DNA of 64,000 nt from RYN-230 sp963851025 (lineage in GTDB: Bacteria; Actinomycetota; Actinomycetes; Streptosporangiales; Streptosporangiaceae): contig CAWKOA010000012.1 in NCBI GenBank assembly GCA_963851025.1, forward strand, positions 124,001 to 188,000. The letters run 5' to 3'. Below, piece after piece: positions 1 through 7,100 of the stretch. Below the pieces are notes generated by a model, which saw nothing but the letters and a program-made list of their open reading frames with translations, had not been told where the DNA came from and did not search any database. How positions within the stretch are numbered: position 1 is the first letter of the stretch; every line of letters begins with the position of its first letter. Made by a program: the position numbers and the translations under genes.

Positions 1-173
1 CCCGGCTGATCACGCTGACCGACCGGGGCTGGGCCTGTACCCGGGCCGCCGACGCGGCCACGGCCGACGCGGTGCGCCCGTGGGCCGCGATCCTGGGCGA
101 GCAGCGGCTGCGGGCGCTCCAGGACGACCTGCTCCGCATCGCCCCGCGCGGCCCGCTCCGGCCCACCTGGTAA
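1..173 (+). CDS. MarR-family transcriptional regulator, C-terminal fragment (cut by window start)
   Basis: An open frame (codons from base 3) runs from the window edge to TAA at 171-173 and encodes 56 residues beginning RLITLTDRGW. That segment matches the beta-wing and following helix of MarR-type winged-helix proteins, where 'R.I.LT..G' is a common wing motif. The rest is a helical tail ending in a Pro-rich stretch. The DNA-recognition helix lies upstream of the window, so ligand and targets cannot be judged. The next gene on the same strand starts about 40 bases downstream. The family call rests on a short segment and is moderate. Confidence 0.5.
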   Translation, partial: RLITLTDRGWACTRAADAATADAVRPWAAILGEQRLRALQDDLLRIAPRGPLRPTW

Positions 174-215
174 TGCCGTTCGACCGGGCCGGCGGCCGCC
201 GGATACGTTGTCGGC

Positions 216-767
216 ATGGTGGCTTCTGATGGACAGCCGGCGGCCGGCCCCGGCGGGCTGGCCGCCGCCCTGCACGCGCCAGGCCCGGATCCGGGCCTGG
301 CCGGGCCGCTGGCCCTGTTCGGGCGGTTCGCCGGGGACTGGGACATCGAGTGGCGCGGCGCGGATCAGGACGGGAACCCGGCCACCATGCGGGGCGACCT
401 GCACTTCGGCTGGGTGCTGGGCGGGCGGGCCATCCAGGACGTCTGGCGGGTGCCCTCGTCCGGCGCGGTGCCTCCCGGGCTGCGGCCGTTTCACGGCACC
501 ACGCTCCGCTTCTATGACCCGGAGCTGGGAGCGTGGCGGTCGACCTGGATCGACCCGCGGGGCGGCCGGGTCCGCCGGTTCATCGGCCACCCCGAGGGTG
601 CTGACATCATCCTCGACGGGCTGGACGACGACCCGGCCGAGCGCTGGTGTTTCCGGGACATCGCCCCCGGGGCCGTCCCGGAGTCCTTCCGGTGGACCGG
701 GGAGGTGTCCGAGGACGGCCGCCGGACGTGGCGGCTGGACGAGGAGATGCTGATCCGCCGCCGCTGA
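216..767 (+). CDS. Conserved hypothetical protein, DUF1579-like
   Basis: The frame encodes 183 residues. The core begins FGRFAGDWDIEW and continues with FGWVLGGRAIQDVWRVP, W-rich beta-strand signatures seen in DUF1579-type and related lipocalin-like actinobacterial proteins of about 150-180 residues. There is no signal peptide or membrane segment. ATG 216 follows a purine-poor leader and no strong ribosome binding site is visible, so a start a few codons away is possible. It lies between a regulator fragment and a lipid kinase, all on the same strand. No catalytic motif is recognisable and the function is unknown. Confidence 0.7.
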   Translation: MVASDGQPAAGPGGLAAALHAPGPDPGLAGPLALFGRFAGDWDIEWRGADQDGNPATMRGDLHFGWVLGGRAIQDVWRVPSSGAVPPGLRPFHGTTLRFYDPELGAWRSTWIDPRGGRVRRFIGHPEGADIILDGLDDDPAERWCFRDIAPGAVPESFRWTGEVSEDGRRTWRLDEEMLIRRR

Positions 768-790
768 TCCGCCGGCCCTGATCCCGCCTT

Positions 791-1705
791 ATGCCCGCCG
801 CAGCGATCATCATCAACCGCACCCGGATCCGGGACCTGCCCCGGTTCCGGCGTCAGTGCTGCCTGGCCGCGCGCGCCGCGGGCTGGGAGCCGTCCTTCGC
901 CGAGACCACCCCGGGCGACCACGGCCTGGGACTGGCCCGGGACGCGCTCGCGGCCGGGGCCCGCCTGGTCGTCGCGGCGGGCGGCGACGGCACCGTGCGC
1001 GCCTGCGCCCACGTGCTGGCCGGCACGGGCGTGCCGCTGGCCATCGTGCCGCGCGGCACGGCCAACCTGGCCGCCCGGGCGCTGCGGATACCGGCCCGGC
1101 TGGACGCCGCCCTCGCGGCCGGGTTCGGCGGGCAGGACCGCCAGATCGACCTGGCCGAGGCCGGCGGGATGCTGTTCGCCGCCATGGCCGGGATCGGGCT
1201 CGACGCCGCGGTCGTCAGCGGCACTCCCGACCTGCTGAAACGTCACCTCGGCTGGCTGGCTTACGCGGCGGGCGGTGCGACCCGGCTGGCCGGGCGCCGC
1301 GGCGTGTTCACCCTGCGGCTGGACGGGGGGCCGCCGCTGACCCGGCTGGCCAGGTCCGTGGTGGTGGGCAACGTCGGGCTGCTGCCGGGCGGCTTCACGC
1401 TGCTGCCGGACGCCCGGCCCGACGACGGCCTGCTCGATGTGGGGATCCTCGCCCCCGCGGGCCTGGCCGGCTGGGGCCGGGTGGCCCGGCGGGTGATCAC
1501 CGGCAGCCGCCACGATGACCTGAACCTGGAGCGGTTCCGGGCCCGCCGGGTCGAGATCGAGGCCGGCGCCGAGCTGCCCCGGGAGGTGGACGGGGAGGTC
1601 ATCGCCCCGGGCCGGTCGCTCACGGTCACGCTGCGGCCCGGTGCGCTGCTGGTCAGGGTGCCGGCCGCGGAGTTAGAGATCGCCGATGCGGGGAAATGGC
1701 AGTGA
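791..1705 (+). CDS. Diacylglycerol/lipid kinase family protein
   Basis: This 304-residue protein has the diacylglycerol-kinase catalytic fold. Near residues 58-64 is the nucleotide-binding motif GGDGTV, followed by IVPRGTANLAARAL, the conserved P-x-GT-x-N element. The C-terminal half (GNVGLLPGGF, then DDGLLDVGIL and EVDGE) matches the YegS/BmrU lipid-kinase family. Such enzymes phosphorylate diacylglycerol or sphingoid-type lipids at the membrane using ATP. The length is normal for the family. The 3' end overlaps the next gene, suggesting translational coupling with the ATPase-domain regulator. Family membership is secure; the substrate is not. Confidence 0.9.
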   Translation: MPAAAIIINRTRIRDLPRFRRQCCLAARAAGWEPSFAETTPGDHGLGLARDALAAGARLVVAAGGDGTVRACAHVLAGTGVPLAIVPRGTANLAARALRIPARLDAALAAGFGGQDRQIDLAEAGGMLFAAMAGIGLDAAVVSGTPDLLKRHLGWLAYAAGGATRLAGRRGVFTLRLDGGPPLTRLARSVVVGNVGLLPGGFTLLPDARPDDGLLDVGILAPAGLAGWGRVARRVITGSRHDDLNLERFRARRVEIEAGAELPREVDGEVIAPGRSLTVTLRPGALLVRVPAAELEIADAGKWQ

Positions 1706-2226
1706 GCATGCCGATGGCTGGTGCCCCTGCCCCGGAGGTGGATGACGTGGAGATCAAGATGGTGCTGTTCATGCCCCGCGACGCCGCGAGCGTGCCGGTC
1801 AGCCGTCAGGTCCTCGATAGCTGCCTGGAGACCCTCGGCGTGACCCCGGATACCCGGACCGACATCGCGCTGGCCCTGGGCGAGGCGTGCGCGAACGTGG
1901 TCCTCCACGCCGGGCCCGGCGTGGAGTACGAGGTGCTGGCCTCGGCCCGGGACGGGCGGTGCGTCATCGAGGTGGTGAACACGGTCCCCTGCGCCATGGA
2001 CCGCGGCGAGGCCCCGGTGCCCGCGGGCACCGCGCTGGGGTCCCCGACGCCGGAGCCGGTCCCGGCGACCGCCGAGCACGGCCGCGGCCTGAAGATCATC
2101 GACGCGGTGACCGACAACCTCCAGCTGACCGGCGACGGGCGCGCCGGGACCACGGTGCACTTCGAGAAGGCCCTGAGCTGGGTGCCCGGGGCGGCCGGCG
2201 AGCAGTTGCTCAGCGCCCACTCCTAG
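1696..2226 (+). CDS. HATPase_c-type ATP-binding protein (anti-sigma factor/RsbW-like)
   Basis: The product is up to 176 residues with a GHKL ATPase fold. It contains ALGEACANVVLHA (N-box helix) and EHGRGLKIIDAVTD (G-box), separated by a strand with IEVVN. This is the layout of RsbW/SpoIIAB-like serine kinases, common in actinomycetes as anti-sigma or phosphatase-partner regulators. No histidine phospho-acceptor domain is present, so it is not a full sensor kinase. The start is uncertain: ATG 1696, GTG 1702 (overlapping the upstream TGA) and ATG 1708 are all in frame. Overlap with the lipid-kinase gene implies co-translation. The partner sigma or anti-anti-sigma factor is not in the window. 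Confidence 0.85.
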   Translation: MAVSMPMAGAPAPEVDDVEIKMVLFMPRDAASVPVSRQVLDSCLETLGVTPDTRTDIALALGEACANVVLHAGPGVEYEVLASARDGRCVIEVVNTVPCAMDRGEAPVPAGTALGSPTPEPVPATAEHGRGLKIIDAVTDNLQLTGDGRAGTTVHFEKALSWVPGAAGEQLLSAHS

Positions 2227-2253
2227 CGCCGTCCGGATGAGGGACCGGCTGGC

Positions 2254-2865
2254 TCAGCCGGTGGTGAGCGGCTGGCCCCACTGGCCCCGGTGCAGGACCT
2301 CCGCCGCGGGCCGGCGCCGGTCGCGCAGATCCCGCGGCGGCTCGTCGCTGTAGCCGACCGAGATGGCCCCGATCGGCGCGAACTGCGGCGGCACCCCGAA
2401 CTCCGCGCGGAAGGCGCCGATCCGGTCGGCCGGGAGCCCGAAGAAGCAGGCACCCAGCCCGGCATCAACCACGGTCAGCAGCATCTGCAGGGACGCGAAC
2501 CCGGTGTCGATGTCCCAGTACGGTGCGGGCCACCACGCGTCGCTACGATCCGTGTGCCCCTTGTCCGCTAGCGCGTAGCGGTCGAGGTAGGCGTCCTTGT
2601 TCGACAGCGGCACGATCAGCAGCGGCGCCTCCACCTGCGCCGCGAACCATCCTTCCGGGCCCTCCGCGGGCGTGGCCGCGGCCCGGAACCGGGCCACGTC
2701 GGCCGGGTCGTCCAGGACCAGGAAGGCCCAGCCCTGGGAGAACCCCGCGGACGGCGCGCGCAGCCCGTTCCGCAGGATGCGGTCCACCACGTCCGGGGGG
2801 ACGGGCCGGTCCGTGTCGTAGTGGCGCACCATCCGCCGTCGCCGGATCACGTCCTGGAATTCCAT
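2254..2865 (-). CDS. Nitroreductase-family FMN oxidoreductase
   Basis: The protein has 203 residues. The N-terminal RRRRMVRHYDTDRPVP and LRAPSAGFSQGW are the usual nitroreductase FMN-phosphate-binding and ring-contact segments. The central LQMLLTVVDAGLGACFFGLP and C-terminal IGAISVGY complete the fold. The family uses NAD(P)H and bound FMN to reduce nitro compounds, quinones or enones, normally as a dimer in the cytoplasm. The gene is followed on the other strand by nothing but spacer and lies head-to-tail with the VOC protein upstream (18-base gap), so the two could share a transcript. The substrate is unknown. Confidence 0.88.
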   Translation of the reverse strand: MEFQDVIRRRRMVRHYDTDRPVPPDVVDRILRNGLRAPSAGFSQGWAFLVLDDPADVARFRAAATPAEGPEGWFAAQVEAPLLIVPLSNKDAYLDRYALADKGHTDRSDAWWPAPYWDIDTGFASLQMLLTVVDAGLGACFFGLPADRIGAFRAEFGVPPQFAPIGAISVGYSDEPPRDLRDRRRPAAEVLHRGQWGQPLTTG

Positions 2866-2883
2866 CCCGCCAGCCTAGGACGG

Positions 2884-3270
2884 CTAGCCGGCGGCACTCT
2901 CCTTGAGGACGGCCAGGATGTTCCCGGCCGGGTCCCGGAACCAGGCGATGTCGGGCCCGTAGCCCCGGCTGATCCCCTTCGCGTCCTGCGCCAGCCCCTC
3001 GTACCGCTCGAACGTCACGCCCCGCGCGCTCAGCTCGTCCACGGCCGAGTCGATGTCCTCGACCGGGAAGTTGAGGATCGTGTACTCCGCCGGGACGTGG
3101 CCGGGCTTCGGGTAGACGAGCGTGTCCCGGCCGCCCGCCAGGTGCAACGTCATCAGGCCGTTGCTCTCCGAGGTGGCGATGCCGAGTACCTCGCCGTAGA
3201 ACGTCCGCGCCGCCTGCAGATCGCCCACGGCGAAGCCGCTGAAGGCCCTGGTGTCCGCGAACATGGCCAT
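2884..3270 (-). CDS. VOC-superfamily (glyoxalase/bleomycin-resistance-like) protein
   Basis: The 128-residue protein shows the paired beta-alpha-beta-beta-beta modules of the vicinal oxygen chelate fold: FAVGDLQAARTFYGEVLG at the N-terminus and IAWFRDPAGNILAVLKE near the end. The terminal Glu and the F-Y-x-x-x-LG element are typical. Members are small metal-binding dioxygenases, isomerases or drug-binding proteins, and this one cannot be assigned further. The complement of 3277-3285 gives GAGAGGAGC a suitable distance before ATG 3270; an alternative ATG lies two codons in (3264). The nitroreductase follows downstream. Confidence 0.85.
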   Translation of the reverse strand: MAMFADTRAFSGFAVGDLQAARTFYGEVLGIATSESNGLMTLHLAGGRDTLVYPKPGHVPAEYTILNFPVEDIDSAVDELSARGVTFERYEGLAQDAKGISRGYGPDIAWFRDPAGNILAVLKESAAG

Positions 3271-4038
3271 GCCGTGCTCCTCTCGTCCCGTTCCCCTGGT
3301 TGAGACGACCCCGGTGGCCCGGACTCATCGCCTGTCCCATCCTGGTCCCGCAGGCCCTGCTCGTTGCGGGAACTCCTGAGTGTGATCTGCTGTGGCTCGG
3401 GTAGCGTTGTGTGATCTAGAGCGCGGCCCGGCCGTGCTGACCCCGAGGAGCCCGCCGTACCGGACGAGGAGACAGGCCAGCCGGGACGACCGCCGTACCC
3501 CGTACTGCTGCCGGCGCCGCTATTGCACGAAGCCCTGGCCCGGGAAGCGCTCCCGCGCCGCACATCACAGGGCTCCGCCGGGGCTGCCGGCATGGGTGGC
3601 GAGCCCGACTACGAGCCGCCGCCCACGGAGGTACTGACCCGGGTGCTGGACGCTCTCCGCAAGCTGTGAGGCGCACGGCCCCAGCGAGCACCTGAGAGCG
3701 ACCCGGGAGGCCTACGATCCCGGCTTCGCCGCGTGGCTGACCTTGGCGTGGCGGCGGCGTGGGGCAGGGCGGCGGATGGCCGGCCCGGGGCCGGCAACCG
3801 GGGATCGAACAGCCAGCCGGCGTGCAGTTTCTGCTCGACCGCGTGGAACACGGGCGTGTCCGTGGGGTGGGACGCGGCGTCCCGGACCTCATAGGCGGGG
3901 TGATGGAGGGTAGCCATGCCCGCAGTACACCGCGGGCCGGGCCGCGGATCGAGCATGGAACGGCTCCCGCCAGCCTTCCCGAATCCGGGGCAGGCCGGCG
4001 CATCGGGGACGGTCGGAGCCACCTGGGAGAATGCCGGC
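3271..4038. other. Region without a confident gene between VOC and MFS genes
   Basis: About 770 bases carry only weak coding signals. On the plus strand an open frame from 3415 to 3669 looks protein-like in its acidic and leucine-rich composition but lacks an ATG or GTG for most of its length (see separate entry). On the minus strand, a frame starting at 3917 begins MATLHHPAYEVRDAA and reads plausibly for about 45 residues (to about 3780), then turns into low-complexity Arg/Pro sequence. It may be a decayed small gene. I see no RNA gene or repeat here. Confidence 0.35.
3415..3669 (+). CDS. Possible short protein of unknown function
   Basis: The frame opens after TGA 3412-3414 and ends at TGA 3667-3669. 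Its product is acidic and amphipathic, containing LLHEALAREALPRR and ending EVLTRVLDALRKL, quite unlike the Arg/Pro strings of shadow frames. The only in-frame ATG is late (3592, giving 25 residues) and a TTG lies at 3526; coding-like composition also continues upstream of both. Either an unusual start is used, the 5' end has suffered an indel, or it is a remnant. No family is recognised. Confidence 0.3.
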   Translation, partial: SRARPGRADPEEPAVPDEETGQPGRPPYPVLLPAPLLHEALAREALPRRTSQGSAGAAGMGGEPDYEPPPTEVLTRVLDALRKL

Positions 4039-5277
4039 GTGCCTCGCCATCTTCGCGGACTGTTCCGCGCCCTGCCGGCCGAGGTGGCCATCCTGACGGC
4101 GATCTCCTTCACGGTCGCGCTCGGCTTCGGGATCGTCGCCCCGGACATCCCGGCGTTCGCCCGTCACTTCGGGGTGAGCACCGCCTCGGCGGCCGGCGTG
4201 GTCAGCGCGTTCGCCCTGCTGCGCGTGCTGGGGGCGCTGCCCGCCGGCCGGCTGGTGGACCGGTTCGGCGAGCACAAGGTGATGGCGGCCGGTATCGCCA
4301 TCGTCGCGGCGAGCAGCATCCTGGCCGGCTTCTCCGGGTCGTTCGTGCAGCTCATCGTGCTGCGCGGGATCGGCGGCCTGGGATCGGCGATGTTCAGTGT
4401 CAGCGCCCAGACCCTGCTGCTGGTCAGCGTGCCGCCCGATCAGCGGGGCCGGGCCAGCGGCCTGTTCTCGGGCGGGTTCCTCGTGGGCGGCATCAGCGGC
4501 CCCGCGATCGGCGGGCTGCTCGCGGCCTGGTCGCTGCGGGCCCCGTTCTTCATCTACGGCGGCATGCTCATCGTCCCGGCGGTCATCGCCGCGGTGGTCC
4601 TGCGCGACCCGCCCGGGCGGGCATCGCGCGGCCCGGCCCGGGCCGCCCGGCCGTGGGCCGGGATCGCCCGCGCGCTGCGGAGCCGGGCCTACCGCGCCGC
4701 GGCGGCCGCGAACCTGGCGGACGGTTTCGGCGCCGTGGGGGTGCGGAGCGCCATCGTGCCGCTGTTCGTCCGCGACTCCCTGCACCGGTCGGCGGTGTGG
4801 ACGGGCATCGGGTTCCTCGTGGTCGCCGTGCTGAACGCCGCGGTGCTGCTGCCCGCCGGCTGGGCGGCCGACCGGCTGGGCCGGCGGCCGGTCATCATCG
4901 CCGGCTGCTCGGTGTCGGCAGGCGGCATGGTCATGCTCGCGGTCGCGCCCGGGCTCGGCGGGTACCTGGCCGCGGTGGCCGTGCTCGGCCTCGGATCGGG
5001 GCTGCTCGACGTCGCGCCCGCGGCCATGATCGGCGACATCCTCGACGGCCAGGGAGGCACGGTGGTCGCGTCGTACCAGATGGCCGGGGACGCCGGCACC
5101 GTCGCCGGGCCGGTCACGGCCGGCTACCTGGTGGACACGGTCTCCTACGGCGCCGCCTTCGGGCTGGCCGCCGGCGTCCTCGGGCTGGCCGCCGTCCTCG
5201 GGTTCCTCGCCCCGGAAACCCGGCCGGCGGCCGCCGGTGCGGCCGCGGCCGAGCCGGTACGCACCCGCCAGAATTGA
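4039..5277 (+). CDS. Major facilitator superfamily transporter (12-TM, DHA1-like)
   Basis: Translation from GTG 4039 gives 412 residues with about 12 hydrophobic segments. GRLVDRFGEHKVM after TM2 is the MFS motif A (G-x-x-x-D-R-x-G), repeated as GWAADRLGRRPVI in the second half. Drug/metabolite H+ antiporters of the DHA1 type have this length and pattern. GTG 4039 is preferred because GGGAGA lies 9 bases upstream and the membrane helices begin soon after. The in-frame ATG at 3916 would add a 41-residue tail with no homology-like character. The gene stands alone and the substrate is unknown. Confidence 0.87.
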   Translation: MPRHLRGLFRALPAEVAILTAISFTVALGFGIVAPDIPAFARHFGVSTASAAGVVSAFALLRVLGALPAGRLVDRFGEHKVMAAGIAIVAASSILAGFSGSFVQLIVLRGIGGLGSAMFSVSAQTLLLVSVPPDQRGRASGLFSGGFLVGGISGPAIGGLLAAWSLRAPFFIYGGMLIVPAVIAAVVLRDPPGRASRGPARAARPWAGIARALRSRAYRAAAAANLADGFGAVGVRSAIVPLFVRDSLHRSAVWTGIGFLVVAVLNAAVLLPAGWAADRLGRRPVIIAGCSVSAGGMVMLAVAPGLGGYLAAVAVLGLGSGLLDVAPAAMIGDILDGQGGTVVASYQMAGDAGTVAGPVTAGYLVDTVSYGAAFGLAAGVLGLAAVLGFLAPETRPAAAGAAAAEPVRTRQN

Positions 5278-5325
5278 GGCGGCCGGCCGCGAGTAGAAGC
5301 CCGGTCCCGGGACACCTGTCCGGCC

Positions 5326-5574
5326 ATGACGACATCGAGCGAGTACGCGGACCCGCCGGCTCAGGCTGACCCGGCCGGGATGAGCCTGCAGACCGACGAG
5401 GCCAAGGCCACCGTCGCAGAGATCAAGGCCGAGAACGAGGCCCTCAAAGAGGCCGACCTGGCCGCGGAGGCCCAGGCCGAGGCGGCCGCCGAGCAGGCCA
5501 GGCAGCTGGCCGGGGTGACCGGGGAAGTACTGGAAGAGCTCAAGGACATGAAGGCCGGAGCCGACCAGGCGTGA
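5326..5574 (+). CDS. Small alpha-helical, Glu/Ala-rich protein (possible coiled coil)
   Basis: The product has 82 residues. After a Pro-containing N-terminus, residues from about 24 on are almost uninterrupted helix-formers with heptad-like spacing (AEIKAENEALKEADLAAEAQ, then EVLEELKDM). It has no Cys, no membrane segment and an acidic pI. The composition is far from the Arg/Pro bias of non-coding frames in this DNA, which supports it being real. It follows the MFS gene by about 50 bases on the same strand. No family or function is recognised. Confidence 0.55.
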   Translation: MTTSSEYADPPAQADPAGMSLQTDEAKATVAEIKAENEALKEADLAAEAQAEAAAEQARQLAGVTGEVLEELKDMKAGADQA

Positions 5575-5736
5575 CCAGCCGCACCGGCTGAGGGCTGTGC
5601 TGTCGTCCCTGGTGGCCGCGCAGCCTCAGCCGGCCTGCCAGCCTGAGGCCTCCGCCACGGCAGAGGGGATGAGCGTACTGTTTAACGGTGCGCCTACTCT
5701 GAGGCCGCTGGCCTTGCGGCGGGACAGGAGGCCGTG

Positions 5737-6000
5737 ATGAGAGCTCGCCTGAGGCCGATCCGGTGGCTCGCTTGGATGGTACGGAGCCACCCGCAGCCCG
5801 TATTACTCGTTACCGGCGCACTGCTCATCGTCATCTGGATGCTGTGGCCCAGTACCCTGGCCTTCGTTCCCGGAATGCTGGTTCTGGGATTGGGTACGCC
5901 GGGCGGCAGTCCCCTTCCCGGGCGGTTGAGCCCTACGGCTGCCCTGGCGCGGATGACGAACAGCGGAGTGCGCGGCGGGGAAGACACGAACGCCCGCTGA
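5737..6000 (+). CDS. Small membrane protein of unknown function
   Basis: The product has 87 residues, with one long hydrophobic stretch or hairpin (QPVLLVTGALLIVIWMLWP, then AFVPGMLVLGLG) at residues 20-52, flanked by a basic N-terminus. It resembles small single- or two-helix membrane proteins common next to regulators. GGAGG at about 5726-5730 supports ATG 5737; GTG 5734 is an alternative. Its last about 200 bases overlap, on the opposite strand, the C-terminal tail of the winged-helix regulator gene, which is unusual. No family is recognised. Confidence 0.5.
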   Translation: MRARLRPIRWLAWMVRSHPQPVLLVTGALLIVIWMLWPSTLAFVPGMLVLGLGTPGGSPLPGRLSPTAALARMTNSGVRGGEDTNAR

Positions 6001-6402
6001 TACCGGGCTCCGGCGCATGGGCACAGGTACACGGTCGGATGCGTCCGGCGTTCCTTCCGATCCGGGCGGCTGGGCGAGCCCGTCGCCTCTGCGGGTATCG
6101 GCGTGGAAGCCCTCGTTGCTGACGATTGCCTGCAGGGCGGCGAGGTGTCCGTCATATGCTGCCCGCCCGGCTGCGGTCATGGACATGCTGGTCCGCACGC
6201 GCGACGCGCAGGTGGACTTGTGCACGTCGATGTAGCCGGCCTCATGCAGGACCCGGATGTGCTTGGACAAGACCGAGTCGGCCACTCCCAGGCCCTCCCG
6301 CACGGTGGCGAAGTCGGCGGAGCTGACGGCGGACAGTATCGCGCAGATCTGCAGCCGGTTCGGCGCGTGCACGATCTCATCGAAGCGGGCGGCAGTACTC
6401 AC
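5803..6402 (-). CDS. Winged-helix (ArsR/MarR-like) transcriptional regulator with extended tail
   Basis: The first about 95 residues are a winged-helix regulator: RLQICAILSAV, DFATVREGLGVADSVLSKHI (recognition helix), LHEAGYIDVHKS and the wing, then SMTAAGRAAYDGHLAALQAI. This matches small actinobacterial regulators of about 100-110 residues that pair with membrane proteins. The remaining about 100 residues are Arg/Pro/Gln-rich low-complexity sequence that runs antisense through the neighbouring small membrane gene, so the true stop may have been lost or shifted. The gene overlaps the membrane-protein gene upstream by 4 bases (6399-6402), indicating an operon, probably autoregulated through the repeats at 6873-6919. 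Confidence 0.75.
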   Translation of the reverse strand: MSTAARFDEIVHAPNRLQICAILSAVSSADFATVREGLGVADSVLSKHIRVLHEAGYIDVHKSTCASRVRTSMSMTAAGRAAYDGHLAALQAIVSNEGFHADTRRGDGLAQPPGSEGTPDASDRVPVPMRRSPVSAGVRVFPAAHSAVRHPRQGSRRAQPPGKGTAARRTQSQNQHSGNEGQGTGPQHPDDDEQCAGNE

Positions 6403-6881
6403 CGGCTTGCCTGCAGGCGCGCTCGTAGCAGTTTGTCCGTCCAGCGCCCGAACACGACGGTGAGGGGCACGGCAAGCGCGCCTGCGGCCAGGAATGCGCC
6501 GTGTGTCCCGCGGTCAAGGCGGAGCCAGCAGGCGATCGCGATCAGCCCGCTCAGGGTCAGGACGTGGCCCGCGAAAACGGCTCGCGTGCGGCAATCGAAG
6601 TACTCCATCGCGACCCCCACACGACGCTGGTTCCACCACGACAGCGCACTGCAGCCGGCCGTATAGGCAGCCACCGACCAGCCGAACAGCGCCCAGTTGC
6701 GGAACTCCGCCTCGGCGATCGCGCCGCCGGCGAGCACCCCGAAGGCCAGGTGGAACCAGCCTGGCGCGATGATCCGGTCTGCCAGCCAGGAGCGGCTGGC
6801 GCCGATGGCGGATATGGCGCTGGCGGCCTCGCCGGGTGCCATCCCGGCGGCCGGACGGTTGGGGCCGTCATGACTTTCCAT
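6399..6881 (-). CDS. Four-helix integral membrane protein, partner of the winged-helix regulator
   Basis: From ATG 6881 the protein has 160 residues with about four hydrophobic helices: WFHLAFGVLAGGAIAE, WALFGWSVAAYTAGCSALSW, VFAGHVLTLSGLIAIACWL and AFLAAGALAVPLTVVFG. Its stop overlaps the start of the regulator gene, the common regulator/membrane-protein pair layout. GTG 6902 is an alternative start. Neither start has a good ribosome binding site, and both lie within or beside paired repeats, so the transcript may be nearly leaderless. No transporter motif is seen and the function is unknown. Confidence 0.65.
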   Translation of the reverse strand: MESHDGPNRPAAGMAPGEAASAISAIGASRSWLADRIIAPGWFHLAFGVLAGGAIAEAEFRNWALFGWSVAAYTAGCSALSWWNQRRVGVAMEYFDCRTRAVFAGHVLTLSGLIAIACWLRLDRGTHGAFLAAGALAVPLTVVFGRWTDKLLRARLQASR

Positions 6882-6919
6882 GACGGAAAGGCTAGCTGCC
6901 ACTTTCCATCATGGCAAGG
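6873..6919. promoter_or_regulatory. Paired palindromic operator-like repeats
   Basis: ACTTTCCATGACGGAAAGG (6873-6891) and ACTTTCCATCATGGCAAGG (6901-6919) are two copies of a near-palindrome with consensus CTTTCCAT-S-ATGGMAAG, 28 bases apart. The first contains the perfect arms CTTTCC/GGAAAG. They cover the start region of the membrane-protein/regulator operon, the expected place for autoregulation by the winged-helix protein. The binding partner is inferred. Confidence 0.6.
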
Positions 6920-7028
6920 GAGTGTCAGCGATCAGCCGAAGCAACCGTCAGCGATCAGCCGCAACACTGTCGCCCATCAGCCGAAGGCCAGACGTCAAGC
7001 CTCAGGCGAACTAATACAACTGACCTGG

Positions 7029-7100
7029 TGGGGCGCCTGGGGCTCGAACCCAGAACCGACGGATTAAAAGTCCGCTGCTCTACCATTGAGCTAACGCCCC
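7029..7100 (-). tRNA. tRNA-Lys (anticodon TTT)
   Basis: On the minus strand the sequence starts GGGGCGTTAGCTCAATGG and ends with the matching acceptor arm GGCGCCCC. The anticodon loop CTTTTAA gives TTT, reading AAA/AAG lysine codons, and the T-arm GGTTCGAGCC is canonical. CCA is not encoded. The first bases of the tRNA (7091-7100) overlap the 3' end of the frameshifted membrane-protein gene, whose nominal stop codon falls inside the tRNA. That gene's last residues are therefore doubtful. Confidence 0.95.

Noticed and set aside
512..1513. Long minus-strand open frame opposite the DUF1579-like and lipid-kinase genes
   Set aside because: Arg/Gly/Pro/Gln-rich composition without any domain; it mirrors the GC-biased third positions of the real plus-strand genes.
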